Of a stretch of 43,565 nt of DNA, positions 23,523 through 31,761 are shown in pieces; positions within the stretch are counted from its first letter, which is position 1; each line of letters begins with the position of its first letter. Location: contig JAKAOK010000014.1 in NCBI GenBank assembly GCA_021812245.1, forward strand, positions 1 to 43,565. Direction: 5' to 3'. Origin of the DNA: a bacterium. Lineage in GTDB: Bacteria; SZUA-79; Acidulodesulfobacterales; Acidulodesulfobacteraceae. Under the pieces are notes generated by a model. The model was not told the origin of the DNA. It worked only from the letters and a program-made list of their open reading frames with translations, and did no database searches. The translations under genes and the position numbers were made by a program.

Positions 23523-26138
23523 ATGAATTTAAATAATTTTACGATAAAATCGCAGGAAGTAATAGAACTGACGGTAAATACGGCTAAGGAGGCTAAAAAT
23601 CCGGAGGTCGGAGACCTGCATCTTTTATATGCCCTTATTAATTATGACGAAAACAGCATTGCCGTTTCTATATTAAAAAAAATAGGAGTAGATTTAAAAG
23701 CTTTTTCCGGCGAGACGGAAAAAGCCCTGTCAAAGCTTGCGACGGTCGAGGGGGGCATGGAACCCGGTTTTTCTTCGTCTTTGAAACGCATACTCGATGC
23801 TGCCGAAAAAAATAAAAATACTATGAAGGACGATTTCGTTTCCGTAGAGCATTTCATCCTTGCAATGTTTGACGTGAAAGATACAAAGTCCTACGAGATA
23901 TTAACAAAATTCGGCTTAACCAAGGATGCGGTTTTAAAAGCCCTGACGGACATAAGAGGCAATACTAAGGTTACTGACCAGAATCCCGAAGACAAATATC
24001 AGGCCTTAGAAAAATATACCGTTAATTTAACTAATCTGGCGAGGTCAGGGAAAATAGACCCCGTTATAGGAAGGGATTCCGAAATCAGAAGACTCATGGA
24101 AGTTTTATCGAGACGGACGAAAAACAATCCCGTTTTAATAGGCGACCCGGGCGTCGGTAAAACCGCGATAGTCGAAGGATTGGCAAAAAGAGTCGCCGAC
24201 GGCGACGTTCCAGAAATTTTAAAGAATAAAACCGTTCTTTCGTTGGATCTGGGCGCTCTTATCGCCGGAGCAAAATATAGGGGAGAATTCGAGGACAGGC
24301 TTAAAGCCGTCGTAAAGGAAATAAAATCGTCGGAGGGGAAAATAGTAATATTTATAGACGAGCTTCATAATCTGGTCGGCGCGGGAAAATCCGAAGGGGC
24401 GATGGATGCTTCCAATCTTTTAAAACCGGCGCTGGCAAGAGGAGAATTAAGAGCTATAGGCGCAACTACTTTGGACGAATATAGAAAATATATCGAAAAA
24501 GACGCCGCCTTAGAGAGAAGATTTCAGCCGGTATTTGTCGATGAACCTTCCGTGGAGGATACTATTTCCATATTGAGGGGGCTTAAAGAACGCTACGAAG
24601 CTTACCACGGAATAAGAATAAAGGACTCCGCCATAATTGCGGCGGCTACTCTTTCGCACAGGTATATTACGGACAGGTTTTTGCCGGACAAAGCAATAGA
24701 CCTTATGGATGAAGCATCCGCAAAATTAAGAATAGAAATAGATTCCATGCCTACCGCCCTAGACGAGATACAGAGAAATATAATAAAAATAAAGATAGAG
24801 CAGGAGGCTTTAAAGAAAGAAAAGGATGCGGAATCGAAGAAAAAGCTGAAGGAGCTTGACGAAGAACTGGCAAATCTCGAAGAAGATTTCAACCAAAAAA
24901 AAGCCAAATGGCAGAACGAGAAAGGGCATATACAAAAAATAGGTAAGATTAAAAAAGATATAGATTCGTTAAGATTTGAAGAGCAGAGATATGAAAGAGA
25001 AGGGAAATATGATAAAGTTGCAGAGATCAGGTATGGAAAGCTGAATGAATTAGAAAAAAAATTAGAGGACCTAAATAAGTCCGTTTTGGAAATGCAGGAG
25101 AAAGGAAGTTTCTTAAAAGAAGAAGTCGATGCTGACGATATTGCCAAGGTCGTAGCAAAATGGACGGGGATTCCGGTCGCAAAACTTATGGAAGGCGAGA
25201 AAGAAAAGCTTCTGCTCATAGAAGAGCATCTGCATAACCGCGTGATATCTCAGGACGAAGCTATAAACAGCGTCGCAAATACCGTAAGGCGTTCGAGAGC
25301 CGGTTTATCCGATATTAATAAGCCTGTCGGGTCTTTTATGTTTCTCGGACCTACCGGCGTTGGAAAGACCGAACTCGCAAAAGCTCTTGCCGAGTTTTTG
25401 TTTGACGACGAAAACAGTATAGTAAGAATAGATATGTCCGAGTATATGGAAAAACACGCTGTGTCGAGACTTATAGGCGCTCCCCCCGGTTATGTCGGAT
25501 ACGAAGAAGGTGGACAGCTTACGGAAGCGGTCAGGAGGCGTCCCTACAGCGTCGTTTTATTCGATGAAGTCGAAAAAGCCCACCAGGACGTATTTAACGT
25601 TTTGCTTCAGCTTCTCGACGACGGAAGATTAACCGACGGGCAGGGTAGGACGGTCGATTTTAAAAATACTATTGTCATTATGACATCCAATATAGGTTCC
25701 GATATTATACAGAGTTACAGCGGACAGCATTACGAAGAAATGAAGAACAACGTTATGAATCTTTTGAAAAACCATTTCAGGCCGGAGTTTCTTAACAGGC
25801 TCGACGATATAATTATATTTCATGCGCTTAACGAGGACGACATTATCAAAATAGTTAATATCCAGCTGGGTAAGTTAAAAAATACGCTTAAGGAAAAAGG
25901 CATAGATGCGGATTATACGGATTCATTGCTCAAGTTTATAGCAATGGAGGGATACGACCCCGTTTATGGAGCCAGACCGCTGAAAAGGGCTATAAAATCT
26001 TTCATACAGGACAGAATAGCGATAGATTTGCTTTCAGGGGGCATTGTTTCAGGGGATTCGATAGTTTTGGATTATAAAGAAGAAATAAACAACGTTATTA
26101 TCGAAAAAGCCGTCATCGTTAGCGCCGAGCCTGTTTAG
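23523..26138 (+). CDS. clpB: ATP-dependent disaggregase ClpB
   Basis: A complete 871-aa Hsp104/ClpB protein that extracts polypeptides from aggregates with DnaK and small heat-shock proteins. The N domain (1-145) is followed by AAA1 with GDPGVGKT (207-214), the pore loop [12 protein letters not shown] and [12 protein letters not shown]. The coiled-coil M-domain (about 400-525, very Lys/Glu-rich) marks true ClpB. AAA2 has [19 protein letters not shown], the pore loop GYVGYEEGG and [11 protein letters not shown]. There is no IGF/LGF loop, so it should not bind ClpP, unlike the upstream Clp. A GAGGTGAT sequence precedes ATG 23523. It is the last gene of the hsp20-clp-DUF1844-clpB operon. Confidence 0.96.
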   Translation: MNLNNFTIKSQEVIELTVNTAKEAKNPEVGDLHLLYALINYDENSIAVSILKKIGVDLKAFSGETEKALSKLATVEGGMEPGFSSSLKRILDAAEKNKNTMKDDFVSVEHFILAMFDVKDTKSYEILTKFGLTKDAVLKALTDIRGNTKVTDQNPEDKYQALEKYTVNLTNLARSGKIDPVIGRDSEIRRLMEVLSRRTKNNPVLIGDPGVGKTAIVEGLAKRVADGDVPEILKNKTVLSLDLGALIAGAKYRGEFEDRLKAVVKEIKSSEGKIVIFIDELHNLVGAGKSEGAMDASNLLKPALARGELRAIGATTLDEYRKYIEKDAALERRFQPVFVDEPSVEDTISILRGLKERYEAYHGIRIKDSAIIAAATLSHRYITDRFLPDKAIDLMDEASAKLRIEIDSMPTALDEIQRNIIKIKIEQEALKKEKDAESKKKLKELDEELANLEEDFNQKKAKWQNEKGHIQKIGKIKKDIDSLRFEEQRYEREGKYDKVAEIRYGKLNELEKKLEDLNKSVLEMQEKGSFLKEEVDADDIAKVVAKWTGIPVAKLMEGEKEKLLLIEEHLHNRVISQDEAINSVANTVRRSRAGLSDINKPVGSFMFLGPTGVGKTELAKALAEFLFDDENSIVRIDMSEYMEKHAVSRLIGAPPGYVGYEEGGQLTEAVRRRPYSVVLFDEVEKAHQDVFNVLLQLLDDGRLTDGQGRTVDFKNTIVIMTSNIGSDIIQSYSGQHYEEMKNNVMNLLKNHFRPEFLNRLDDIIIFHALNEDDIIKIVNIQLGKLKNTLKEKGIDADYTDSLLKFIAMEGYDPVYGARPLKRAIKSFIQDRIAIDLLSGGIVSGDSIVLDYKEEINNVIIEKAVIVSAEPV

Positions 26139-26147
26139 CTCCGATTA

Positions 26148-26205
26148 CAATTATCGTTTTGTCATTAAGACAATTATCGTTTTGTCGTAATGACAAAACG
26201 ATAAT
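26148..26205. repeat. Competing hairpins from a repeated arm between clpB and degQ
   Basis: CAATTATCGTTTTGTC occurs twice (26148-26163 and 26171-26186). A single complementary arm follows. The second copy pairs with 26192-26205 (14 bp, 5-base loop). The first copy extends to a perfect 17-bp stem with 26189-26205 and a 22-base loop. The two structures exclude each other. No T-tract follows on either strand, so it is not a typical intrinsic terminator. Confidence 0.75.
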
Positions 26206-26246
26206 AAATAAAATTATATAAAAATTAAATATTGCTATAAAATGTC

Positions 26247-26276
26247 TTGAAGGATAATGTTTTTTAAAATTATATT
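26247..26276 (+). promoter_or_regulatory. Candidate sigma70 promoter of degQ
   Basis: TTGAAG (26247-26252), an 18-bp spacer and TATATT (26271-26276) fit a sigma70 promoter with 4/6 and 5/6 matches. It overlaps the T-rich DNA before the sigma54-like site at 26281. It would give degQ a leader of about 60 bases. Confidence 0.35.
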
Positions 26277-26280
26277 TTTT

Positions 26281-26296
26281 TGGCATTATTATTGCA
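26281..26296 (+). promoter_or_regulatory. Candidate sigma54 (-24/-12) promoter of degQ
   Basis: TGGCA (26281-26285) and TTGCA (26292-26296) are both exact -24/-12 half-sites. The GG and GC doublets are exactly 12 bp apart, as RpoN promoters require; only the CG after TGGCA is not conserved. Start would be near 26307, leaving about 38 bases to the degQ ATG. No enhancer-binding regulator gene is in the window. Confidence 0.5.
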
Positions 26297-26344
26297 TATT
26301 ATAAAATTAAAGTAATTAAATAACCAAAAAGGAGTTTTTAGATT

Positions 26345-27829
26345 ATGGGTTTAAAATCTGATTCAAAAATTATAGGCGCCGGAGTCGCGGTGCTAATCGG
26401 AATAATAGCAGGGATAATAATTACGGCAAACCTGCATTTATTTAAAAAATCTATGGCTGATGGAAGCGCGCCCGCAATTTATACTACAAAAGATTCCGCG
26501 ATGCCGGCGCAGAACGGTCCAAGCAATTTTATCGCGTTAATAAAGCGGGACAAGCCGTTTATCGTAAACATCAGGACGACACAAAAAGTAAAAAGCGGGC
26601 CGTTCCAAATGTATCGGAGTCCTTTTGGAAATCAACCCAATCCCTTCGGGAACTTTTTCAAAAATTTCTTTAATAACGTTCCGCAGAGCACTTATACCGA
26701 AGAAAGCTTAGGTTCTGGTGTAATTATCAGTAAAAACGGATATATAATTACCAATAACCATGTTATAAACGGCGCAACAAAAATATATGTCAAACTTTCC
26801 AACGGAAAGACATTCAAGGCAACGGTTATCGGTAAAGACCCTCAGGTTGACCTTGCTCTTCTGAAAATAAACGACGGCAACAATCTTCCGGCGGCAATTC
26901 TCGGCGATTCCGGCAAGTCGCAGATAGGCGAATGGGTCCTCGCGATAGGCAATCCTTTCGGATTAGGCTGGACGGTTACCAACGGGATAATAAGCGCTAA
27001 AGGCAGAGCCATAGGCGGTCCGTACGAAGATTTTATACAAACGAACGCGGCGATTAATCCCGGAAACAGCGGGGGTCCGCTTATAAATATGAAAGGGCAG
27101 GTTATAGGCATAAATACCGCCATTATAAAAGGGGCGCAGGGCATAGGATTTTCTATACCGGTAAACGTGGTAAAACAGGTTCTTCCGGAGCTTGAAACGG
27201 GCAAAATTACCAGGGGATGGCTAGGAATAGAAATACAAAAAATATCGCCCGCCCTCAAAAAAGCGTTCAATCTTGAAACTTCACGCGGGGCATTAGTATC
27301 TTCGGTTCTTCCTGACGGTCCTGCGGCAAAAGCCGGGTTGAGAAGCGGCGACGTAATAATAAAATTTAACGGTAAAGAAGTCAGGGAGATGTCCCAGCTC
27401 CCATGGTTAGTGGGAAATATAAAACCGGGAAAAACCGTTCCTATCGAAATTATCAGGAACGGCAAAAAAGAAATGCTTACGATAACGGTCGGAAACTGGA
27501 AGAGCCCTAAAAATTCTTTTAACGAAAAAACCCAGAAAATTTCGGCTAAGAAATTGGGTATTACCATAGTGCCGCTTACCCCTCAAAACATGCAGAGTTA
27601 CGGAATACAAAACGTCCGTCACGGAGTTATAGTATCGAAAGTTATACCCGGCGGAGCAGGGCAGAGAATGGGCATAATGCCCGGAGACGTTATAGAGTCG
27701 ATAAACCATCGGACGGTTAACGGTATCGGCGGGTATTTGAACGATATAAACAGGGCGGAGAAATCGAAGCAGTTTCTTTTCTATATAAGAAGGGGCAATA
27801 TGAAACTGTATCTGGCATATTCGGAGTAA
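26345..27829 (+). CDS. degQ: Periplasmic Do/DegQ-family serine protease
   Basis: A 494-aa HtrA protease/chaperone. An N-terminal hydrophobic segment (about 9-30) acts as signal or membrane anchor. The trypsin-like domain has the triad TNNHVING (H139), VDLALLKI (D169) and NPGNSGGPL (S242). Two PDZ domains follow: GWLGIEI...GALVSSVLPDGPAAKAGLRSG and GVIVSKVIPGGAGQRMGIMPG. A Pro/Phe/Asn-rich loop (about 85-115) is inserted before the first barrel, a region variable in the LA loop. ATG 26345 follows AAGGAG by ten bases. It is separated from clpB by 206 bp with its own promoter candidates and ends at a terminator. It handles misfolded envelope proteins. Confidence 0.94.
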   Translation: MGLKSDSKIIGAGVAVLIGIIAGIIITANLHLFKKSMADGSAPAIYTTKDSAMPAQNGPSNFIALIKRDKPFIVNIRTTQKVKSGPFQMYRSPFGNQPNPFGNFFKNFFNNVPQSTYTEESLGSGVIISKNGYIITNNHVINGATKIYVKLSNGKTFKATVIGKDPQVDLALLKINDGNNLPAAILGDSGKSQIGEWVLAIGNPFGLGWTVTNGIISAKGRAIGGPYEDFIQTNAAINPGNSGGPLINMKGQVIGINTAIIKGAQGIGFSIPVNVVKQVLPELETGKITRGWLGIEIQKISPALKKAFNLETSRGALVSSVLPDGPAAKAGLRSGDVIIKFNGKEVREMSQLPWLVGNIKPGKTVPIEIIRNGKKEMLTITVGNWKSPKNSFNEKTQKISAKKLGITIVPLTPQNMQSYGIQNVRHGVIVSKVIPGGAGQRMGIMPGDVIESINHRTVNGIGGYLNDINRAEKSKQFLFYIRRGNMKLYLAYSE

Positions 27830-27914
27830 TAAAAAATAATAATATAACAAATTTTTCTTAAAACCAAGACAAACTGTAAAAGCTGTAAGCTTTCCATCAC
27901 TCCTCCTAAAGGTG

Positions 27915-27951
27915 GCCCGGTTCCCTAAAAAGAGCCGGGCTATTATTTTTT
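27915..27951 (+). terminator. Rho-independent terminator of degQ
   Basis: A 7-bp stem (GCCCGGT at 27915-27921 with GCCGGGC at 27934-27940, one G-T pair) around a 12-base loop is followed by TATTATTTTTT. It lies 86 bp after the degQ stop and only about 28 bp before the selB ATG. Confidence 0.75.
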
Positions 27952-27963
27952 AAAAAATAAATT

Positions 27964-27972
27964 TGATAAAAT
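27964..27972 (+). promoter_or_regulatory. Extended -10 close to the selB start
   Basis: TGATAAAAT (TGn plus TAAAAT) ends six bases before the selB ATG at 27979. Transcription starting about seven bases after a -10 would begin at the ATG itself, implying a leaderless selB mRNA. No -35 or Shine-Dalgarno sequence is visible in the 27 bp after the terminator. Confidence 0.4.
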
Positions 27973-27978
27973 TAATAG

Positions 27979-29931
27979 ATGGATACTTTTATACTAGGTA
28001 CAGCCGGACATATAGACCACGGGAAATCTTCGCTTATTAAAGCGTTAACCGGTATAGAAACGGACAGGCTCGAAGAAGAAAAAAGACGCGGCATCAGCAT
28101 AGTGCTGGGTTATGCCAATATGCTTTTTCCTTCCGGTATTTCGGTGGGAATCGTGGACGTTCCCGGACATGCAAAATTTATAAAAACTATGGTTTCCGGC
28201 TCTGCCGGAATGGACGGCGTTTTGCTGGTCATTGCCGCAGACGACGGCGTAATGGCTCAAACCAAGGAACATCTGCTCATCTTAAAACTGCTCGGCGTCG
28301 ATTTAATCATACCGGTAATTACAAAAATAGATATAGTTTCCGATGAAATTATTTTAGAGAGAGAAGCTGAAGCAAGGGATTTTTTAAAGTTATACGGCTA
28401 TGATAAATCTGCAGAAAATATACTTAGAGTTTCCGTTAAATCAGGCGAAGGTATAGACGGATTAAAAAAAGAAATAGAAAAGGCGGCAAAAGAATATAAT
28501 TTAAAATCTTCCCTGAAACCCCTTCCGACGAAGGTTTTTCTGCCTATAGACAGAATAATTTCTTCAAAAGGTTTCGGGACTATTTTAGCGGGAACATTGA
28601 AATACGGCAGCTTTTCCGCAGGCGATGAAATTCAGATAATGCCTTCCGGCCTGACGGCAAGAATAAAAAGCATAGAATCCCATAATAAGTCGGTCGAAAC
28701 CGCCCGTAAATCCATGAGAATATCAGTTAACGTTCCGTCCGTAAAAAAGGAAAGCGTTAAATTAGGCGACGTAATATCGGCAAAAGACAGCCTTGCGGTG
28801 TCGGATTCTATTTTTACAAAAGTTTTTTACGATTTTGAAAATAAAAAAGATTTGAAAAGCCATATTTTATTGTCATTTATGACCGGAGGGACATCCGTCA
28901 ATTCTAAAATAATAATTTTTAACGCGGATAAAGGAATCCGACCGGGTGAATATTCATATGCGCTGTTTAAATTAAACGATAAAATATCCGTTATGGCTAA
29001 AGAAAAATTTATTATAAGAGATATAGGCGCGGGCAGGACGGTCGGCGGCGGAATTATAATAGACCCTTTGCCGGATTACGGGTATGAAGAGTCAAAAAAG
29101 AGCATTTACGAGACAATGGTTTCCGACGATATTAAAGAAGCCGTTTACGGCTTTATAACGGTTAGCGGAGGAAGCGCCGCAGAAAAGATTTATAAAAAAT
29201 TAAATATTGATTTTACCGGTTTCACGGCCGTTATAAACGAATTAAAAAGAGACGGCAGGATAATAACGGACGATAAATATAAATTTGCTTTTTTAAAAGA
29301 AGATTTCGACGCAGGAAGCTCTTTGCTGGTAAAAATAATAAACGAAAATTCAAAAGACGAAAACTTTAATTTTAAAAAAAGGTTAAACAAGCAGGAATTA
29401 TATGTTATTTTTGAGCAAAATTTTAATAAACCCGGGGCAGTCGGACTTTTCGATATCATAGTAGAAGATTTACTGTCCAAAAAAGAGGTCTTATACTATG
29501 ACGGCAATATAATTCCGAAAGGATTGGAGCATAGCGTCTCCGAAGCGGTTATTCCCGCCGAATATATAAATATTGCCGAAAAAATAGAAAATTTATTGAA
29601 TTCCAACGGCAACAGCGTTCCAGATTTCACGGAATTAGAAAATAAAATAAAAATAAATAAAAAGATATTAAATTATATAACCGCTCTTATGGTTAAGCAG
29701 GGAAAGCTCGTAAAGGTCAAACCGGATATTTATTACCTAAAAGGACAGATTGACGGCATCAAGTCTAAATTAGACGATTTTTTTGAAAAAGAAGAAAGGC
29801 TTGGGCCTAAAGATATGAAAGAAATTGCAGGCGTATCGAGAAAATATGCGATTCCCCTGCTTGAATATTTCGACAATACCGGATATACCGTCAAAAAGGG
29901 CGATTACAGGATAAAAAAAGCCGGAATCTGA
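27979..29931 (+). CDS. selB: Selenocysteine-specific elongation factor SelB
   Basis: Delivers Sec-tRNA to UGA codons marked by a SECIS element. The GTPase domain has GTAGHIDHGKSSLIKAL (G1), a RGISIVLGYANM switch region with the SelB-type ISI in place of the EF-Tu TI, DVPGHAKF (G3, D60) and TKID (115-118, G4). Domains II/III follow, then about 250 residues of winged-helix repeats that bind SECIS RNA, ending MKEIAGVSRKYAIPLLEYFDNTGYTVK. Its 650 aa is full length. No selA, selD or tRNA-Sec lies in the window. It is monocistronic between a terminator and a MITE-like element. Confidence 0.95.
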   Translation: MDTFILGTAGHIDHGKSSLIKALTGIETDRLEEEKRRGISIVLGYANMLFPSGISVGIVDVPGHAKFIKTMVSGSAGMDGVLLVIAADDGVMAQTKEHLLILKLLGVDLIIPVITKIDIVSDEIILEREAEARDFLKLYGYDKSAENILRVSVKSGEGIDGLKKEIEKAAKEYNLKSSLKPLPTKVFLPIDRIISSKGFGTILAGTLKYGSFSAGDEIQIMPSGLTARIKSIESHNKSVETARKSMRISVNVPSVKKESVKLGDVISAKDSLAVSDSIFTKVFYDFENKKDLKSHILLSFMTGGTSVNSKIIIFNADKGIRPGEYSYALFKLNDKISVMAKEKFIIRDIGAGRTVGGGIIIDPLPDYGYEESKKSIYETMVSDDIKEAVYGFITVSGGSAAEKIYKKLNIDFTGFTAVINELKRDGRIITDDKYKFAFLKEDFDAGSSLLVKIINENSKDENFNFKKRLNKQELYVIFEQNFNKPGAVGLFDIIVEDLLSKKEVLYYDGNIIPKGLEHSVSEAVIPAEYINIAEKIENLLNSNGNSVPDFTELENKIKINKKILNYITALMVKQGKLVKVKPDIYYLKGQIDGIKSKLDDFFEKEERLGPKDMKEIAGVSRKYAIPLLEYFDNTGYTVKKGDYRIKKAGI

Positions 29932-29933
29932 CA

Positions 29934-30212
29934 CCCCAATCCCGGTTTAGGATTTTTATATATGGATTATCTATATATGAATTACCTGAATTACTTAATA
30001 ACGTCATTGCGAGCGCACTATTCCGTCATTGCGAGCGCAGCGAAGCAATCTCGCTTTAGATTGGTTAGCTGCGCTGGAGTTAGCTGCGCTGGACTTCGTC
30101 CGTCCCATCTTTGCCTGCATAAAACCGTTGGTTTTATAAACGCAGTCAAAGATATGCTCGCAATGACGGGTTCTTGGAATTTCTTTAAATAGCTTCTAAA
30201 CCGGTATTGGGG
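29934..30212. mobile_element. MITE-like element with 17-bp terminal inverted repeats
   Basis: CCCCAATCCCGGTTTAG (29934-29950) recurs inverted at 30196-30212 with one mismatch, bounding 279 bp with no plausible gene. Inside: a 16-bp direct repeat CGTCATTGCGAGCGCA (30002-30017, 30024-30039); an inverted copy of its first part at 30156-30169; a tandem 15-mer GTTAGCTGCGCTGGA (30064-30093); and a long imperfect hairpin (30107-30153, about 20 pairs). It fills the gap between selB and ubiD. An ORF spanning 29962-30192 is made of these repeats and I do not consider it a gene. No clear target duplication is visible. Confidence 0.7.
30025..30051. repeat. Dispersed palindromic-repeat unit shared with cca
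   Basis: This 27-bp core, GTCATTGCGAGC followed by GCAGCGAAGCAATCT, is the reverse complement of 14411-14438 inside cca except for one base. Sequences of this general type (CATTGCGAGCGAAGCGAAGCAATC) are known from memory as high-copy intergenic repeats in many bacteria. Confidence 0.8.
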
Positions 30213-30247
30213 CTGCACCCTTTTTCTTTTATTTTTTTTATAAATTT

Positions 30248-30256
30248 TGATATAAT
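30248..30256 (+). promoter_or_regulatory. Extended -10 promoter of the menaquinone operon
   Basis: TGATATAAT at 30248-30256 is an exact extended -10. It lies just beyond the right end of the MITE-like element, after a T-rich run. The predicted start near 30263 leaves a leader of about 44 bases without a Shine-Dalgarno sequence before the ubiD-like gene. Confidence 0.5.
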
Positions 30257-30306
30257 AATACAGATGATAATTTAATATTATATGTATTATTATAAAAAAA
30301 TTAAAC

Positions 30307-31755
30307 ATGCCTTATAAAGACCTGCACGAATTTATCCGGATATTAGAAAAGAATAATGATTTACGCAGAGTAGGCGCTTCCGTCGATAGAAATTTGGAAA
30401 TAGCGGAAATTGCGGACAGGATGGTAAAAAAAGAAGGTCCGGCGCTTTTATTCGAAAACGTAAAAGGCTATAATTTTCCGGTTTTAATAAATATGTTCGG
30501 TTCAAATAAGCGCATATTACAGGCTTTTGAGGTCGAAAGCCTCGACGACGTCGGAAAAAGAATCTCTGAAATAATAGACCCCGAAATCCCCACGAATTTC
30601 TTTGAAAAGATAAAATCTCTTTCAAAACTTAAAAAACTCGCCGATTATATGCCAAGAATCGTCAAGAATGCCAAATGTAAGGAAGTCATAATAGACAAGC
30701 CGCCCCTGCTGGATATTTTGCCGGTTTTAAAAACGTGGCCGGAAGACGGCGGACCGTTTATTACCCTTCCTCTTGTTTTTACGAAAGACCCCGAAAAAGG
30801 CTCGACAAATGTTGGAATGTATAGAATGCAGGTTTTCGACGATACTTCGTGCGGTATGCACTGGCACATACATAAAGACGGCGCAAGGCATTTCAGAAAA
30901 TATAAAGAAGCAGGCAGAAAGATACCCGTTTCCGTAGTTATAGGTTCGGATCCGGCGGTGATTTATTCCGCTACGGCGCCGCTTCCTCCCGACATAGAAG
31001 AGATGATGTTCGCGGGATTTTTAAGAGAAGATGCGGTCGAACTCGTGAAATCGGAAACCAACGATATATATGTTCCCGCAAATGCCGAGTTTGTTCTTGA
31101 AGGATATATAGACCCTGCCGAAGATTTCAGGCTCGAAGGACCTTTTGGCGACCATACGGGATATTATTCGCTCGAGGATTTTTATCCGGTATTTCACGTA
31201 ACCCTTATAACGCACAGAAAAGATGCGATATATCCTGCTACCATAGTCGGCAAGCCGCCTATGGAGGACTGCTATATAGGAAAAGCTACGGAAAGGTTTT
31301 TTCTTCCTGCCGTAAAAAAGATTTTCCCGGAAATTGTAGATATGAATCTGCCTTTCGAAGGTATATTCCATGATTTGGCATTTATAAGCATTAAAAAAAG
31401 CTATCCCGGCCATGCAAAAAAGATTATGCACGGAATATGGGGTCTCGGCCTTATGATGTTTACTAAAATAATAGTCATATTGGACGAGGACGTTAACGTT
31501 CAGGACAGGAGCGAGGTTATCTGGAGAATATGTAATAATATCGACCCCAAAAGAGACGTTTCGTTTGTCGAAGGGCCTATCGACGTTTTGGAACATGCCT
31601 CCGATATTCCAAACTACGGCTCTAAAATGGGTATAGACGCTACAAAAAAATGGACATCGGAAGGCTATAAGAGAAAATGGCCGAACGATATAGTTATGTC
31701 GGACGATATAAAAAAACTTGTCGATGAGAAATGGAAGGAATACGGTTTAAGTTAA
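30307..31755 (+). CDS. mqnL: UbiD-family decarboxylase (menaquinone, MqnL-type)
   Basis: A prenylated-FMN-dependent decarboxylase of 482 aa. Motifs: NVGMYRMQVFDDTSCGMHWH (prFMN/metal site), IHKDGARHFRKY, the active-site EGPFGDHTGYYS and YPATIVGKPPMEDCYIGKATE. Adjacent UbiA- and UbiX-type genes and mqnE place it in the late futalosine pathway, decarboxylating the prenylated 1,4-dihydroxy-6-naphthoate (role known for MqnL in other bacteria). It requires the flavin made by the UbiX-like enzyme two genes downstream. The UbiD family is certain; the menaquinone assignment rests on context. The next gene follows after 6 bp. Confidence 0.85.
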   Translation: MPYKDLHEFIRILEKNNDLRRVGASVDRNLEIAEIADRMVKKEGPALLFENVKGYNFPVLINMFGSNKRILQAFEVESLDDVGKRISEIIDPEIPTNFFEKIKSLSKLKKLADYMPRIVKNAKCKEVIIDKPPLLDILPVLKTWPEDGGPFITLPLVFTKDPEKGSTNVGMYRMQVFDDTSCGMHWHIHKDGARHFRKYKEAGRKIPVSVVIGSDPAVIYSATAPLPPDIEEMMFAGFLREDAVELVKSETNDIYVPANAEFVLEGYIDPAEDFRLEGPFGDHTGYYSLEDFYPVFHVTLITHRKDAIYPATIVGKPPMEDCYIGKATERFFLPAVKKIFPEIVDMNLPFEGIFHDLAFISIKKSYPGHAKKIMHGIWGLGLMMFTKIIVILDEDVNVQDRSEVIWRICNNIDPKRDVSFVEGPIDVLEHASDIPNYGSKMGIDATKKWTSEGYKRKWPNDIVMSDDIKKLVDEKWKEYGLS

Positions 31756-31761
31756 ACTAAA

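Noticed and set aside
24602-25219. A 205-codon minus-strand ORF rich in Ser and Phe
   Set aside because: It is antisense to the Lys/Glu-rich M-domain of clpB; its composition is simply the complement of that coding strand.
26842-27567. A 241-codon minus-strand ORF
   Set aside because: Antisense shadow of degQ, whose catalytic and PDZ motifs are intact on the plus strand.
27850-27951. A riboswitch or attenuator before selB
   Set aside because: Apart from a short AAAGC/GCTTT stem, only a simple terminator hairpin with T-tract is visible. I see no conserved aptamer motif, and an ORF reading from AGGAGGAGTGATG on the minus strand is not plausible protein.
29962-30192. A 76-codon plus-strand ORF
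   Set aside because: It is made entirely of the nested repeats of the MITE-like element, with a repetitive translation (SCAGVSCAG) and no homology or ribosome-binding site.
27830-30306. A tRNA-Sec gene near selB
   Set aside because: No long-acceptor tRNA-like fold with a TCA anticodon could be found in the flanks.
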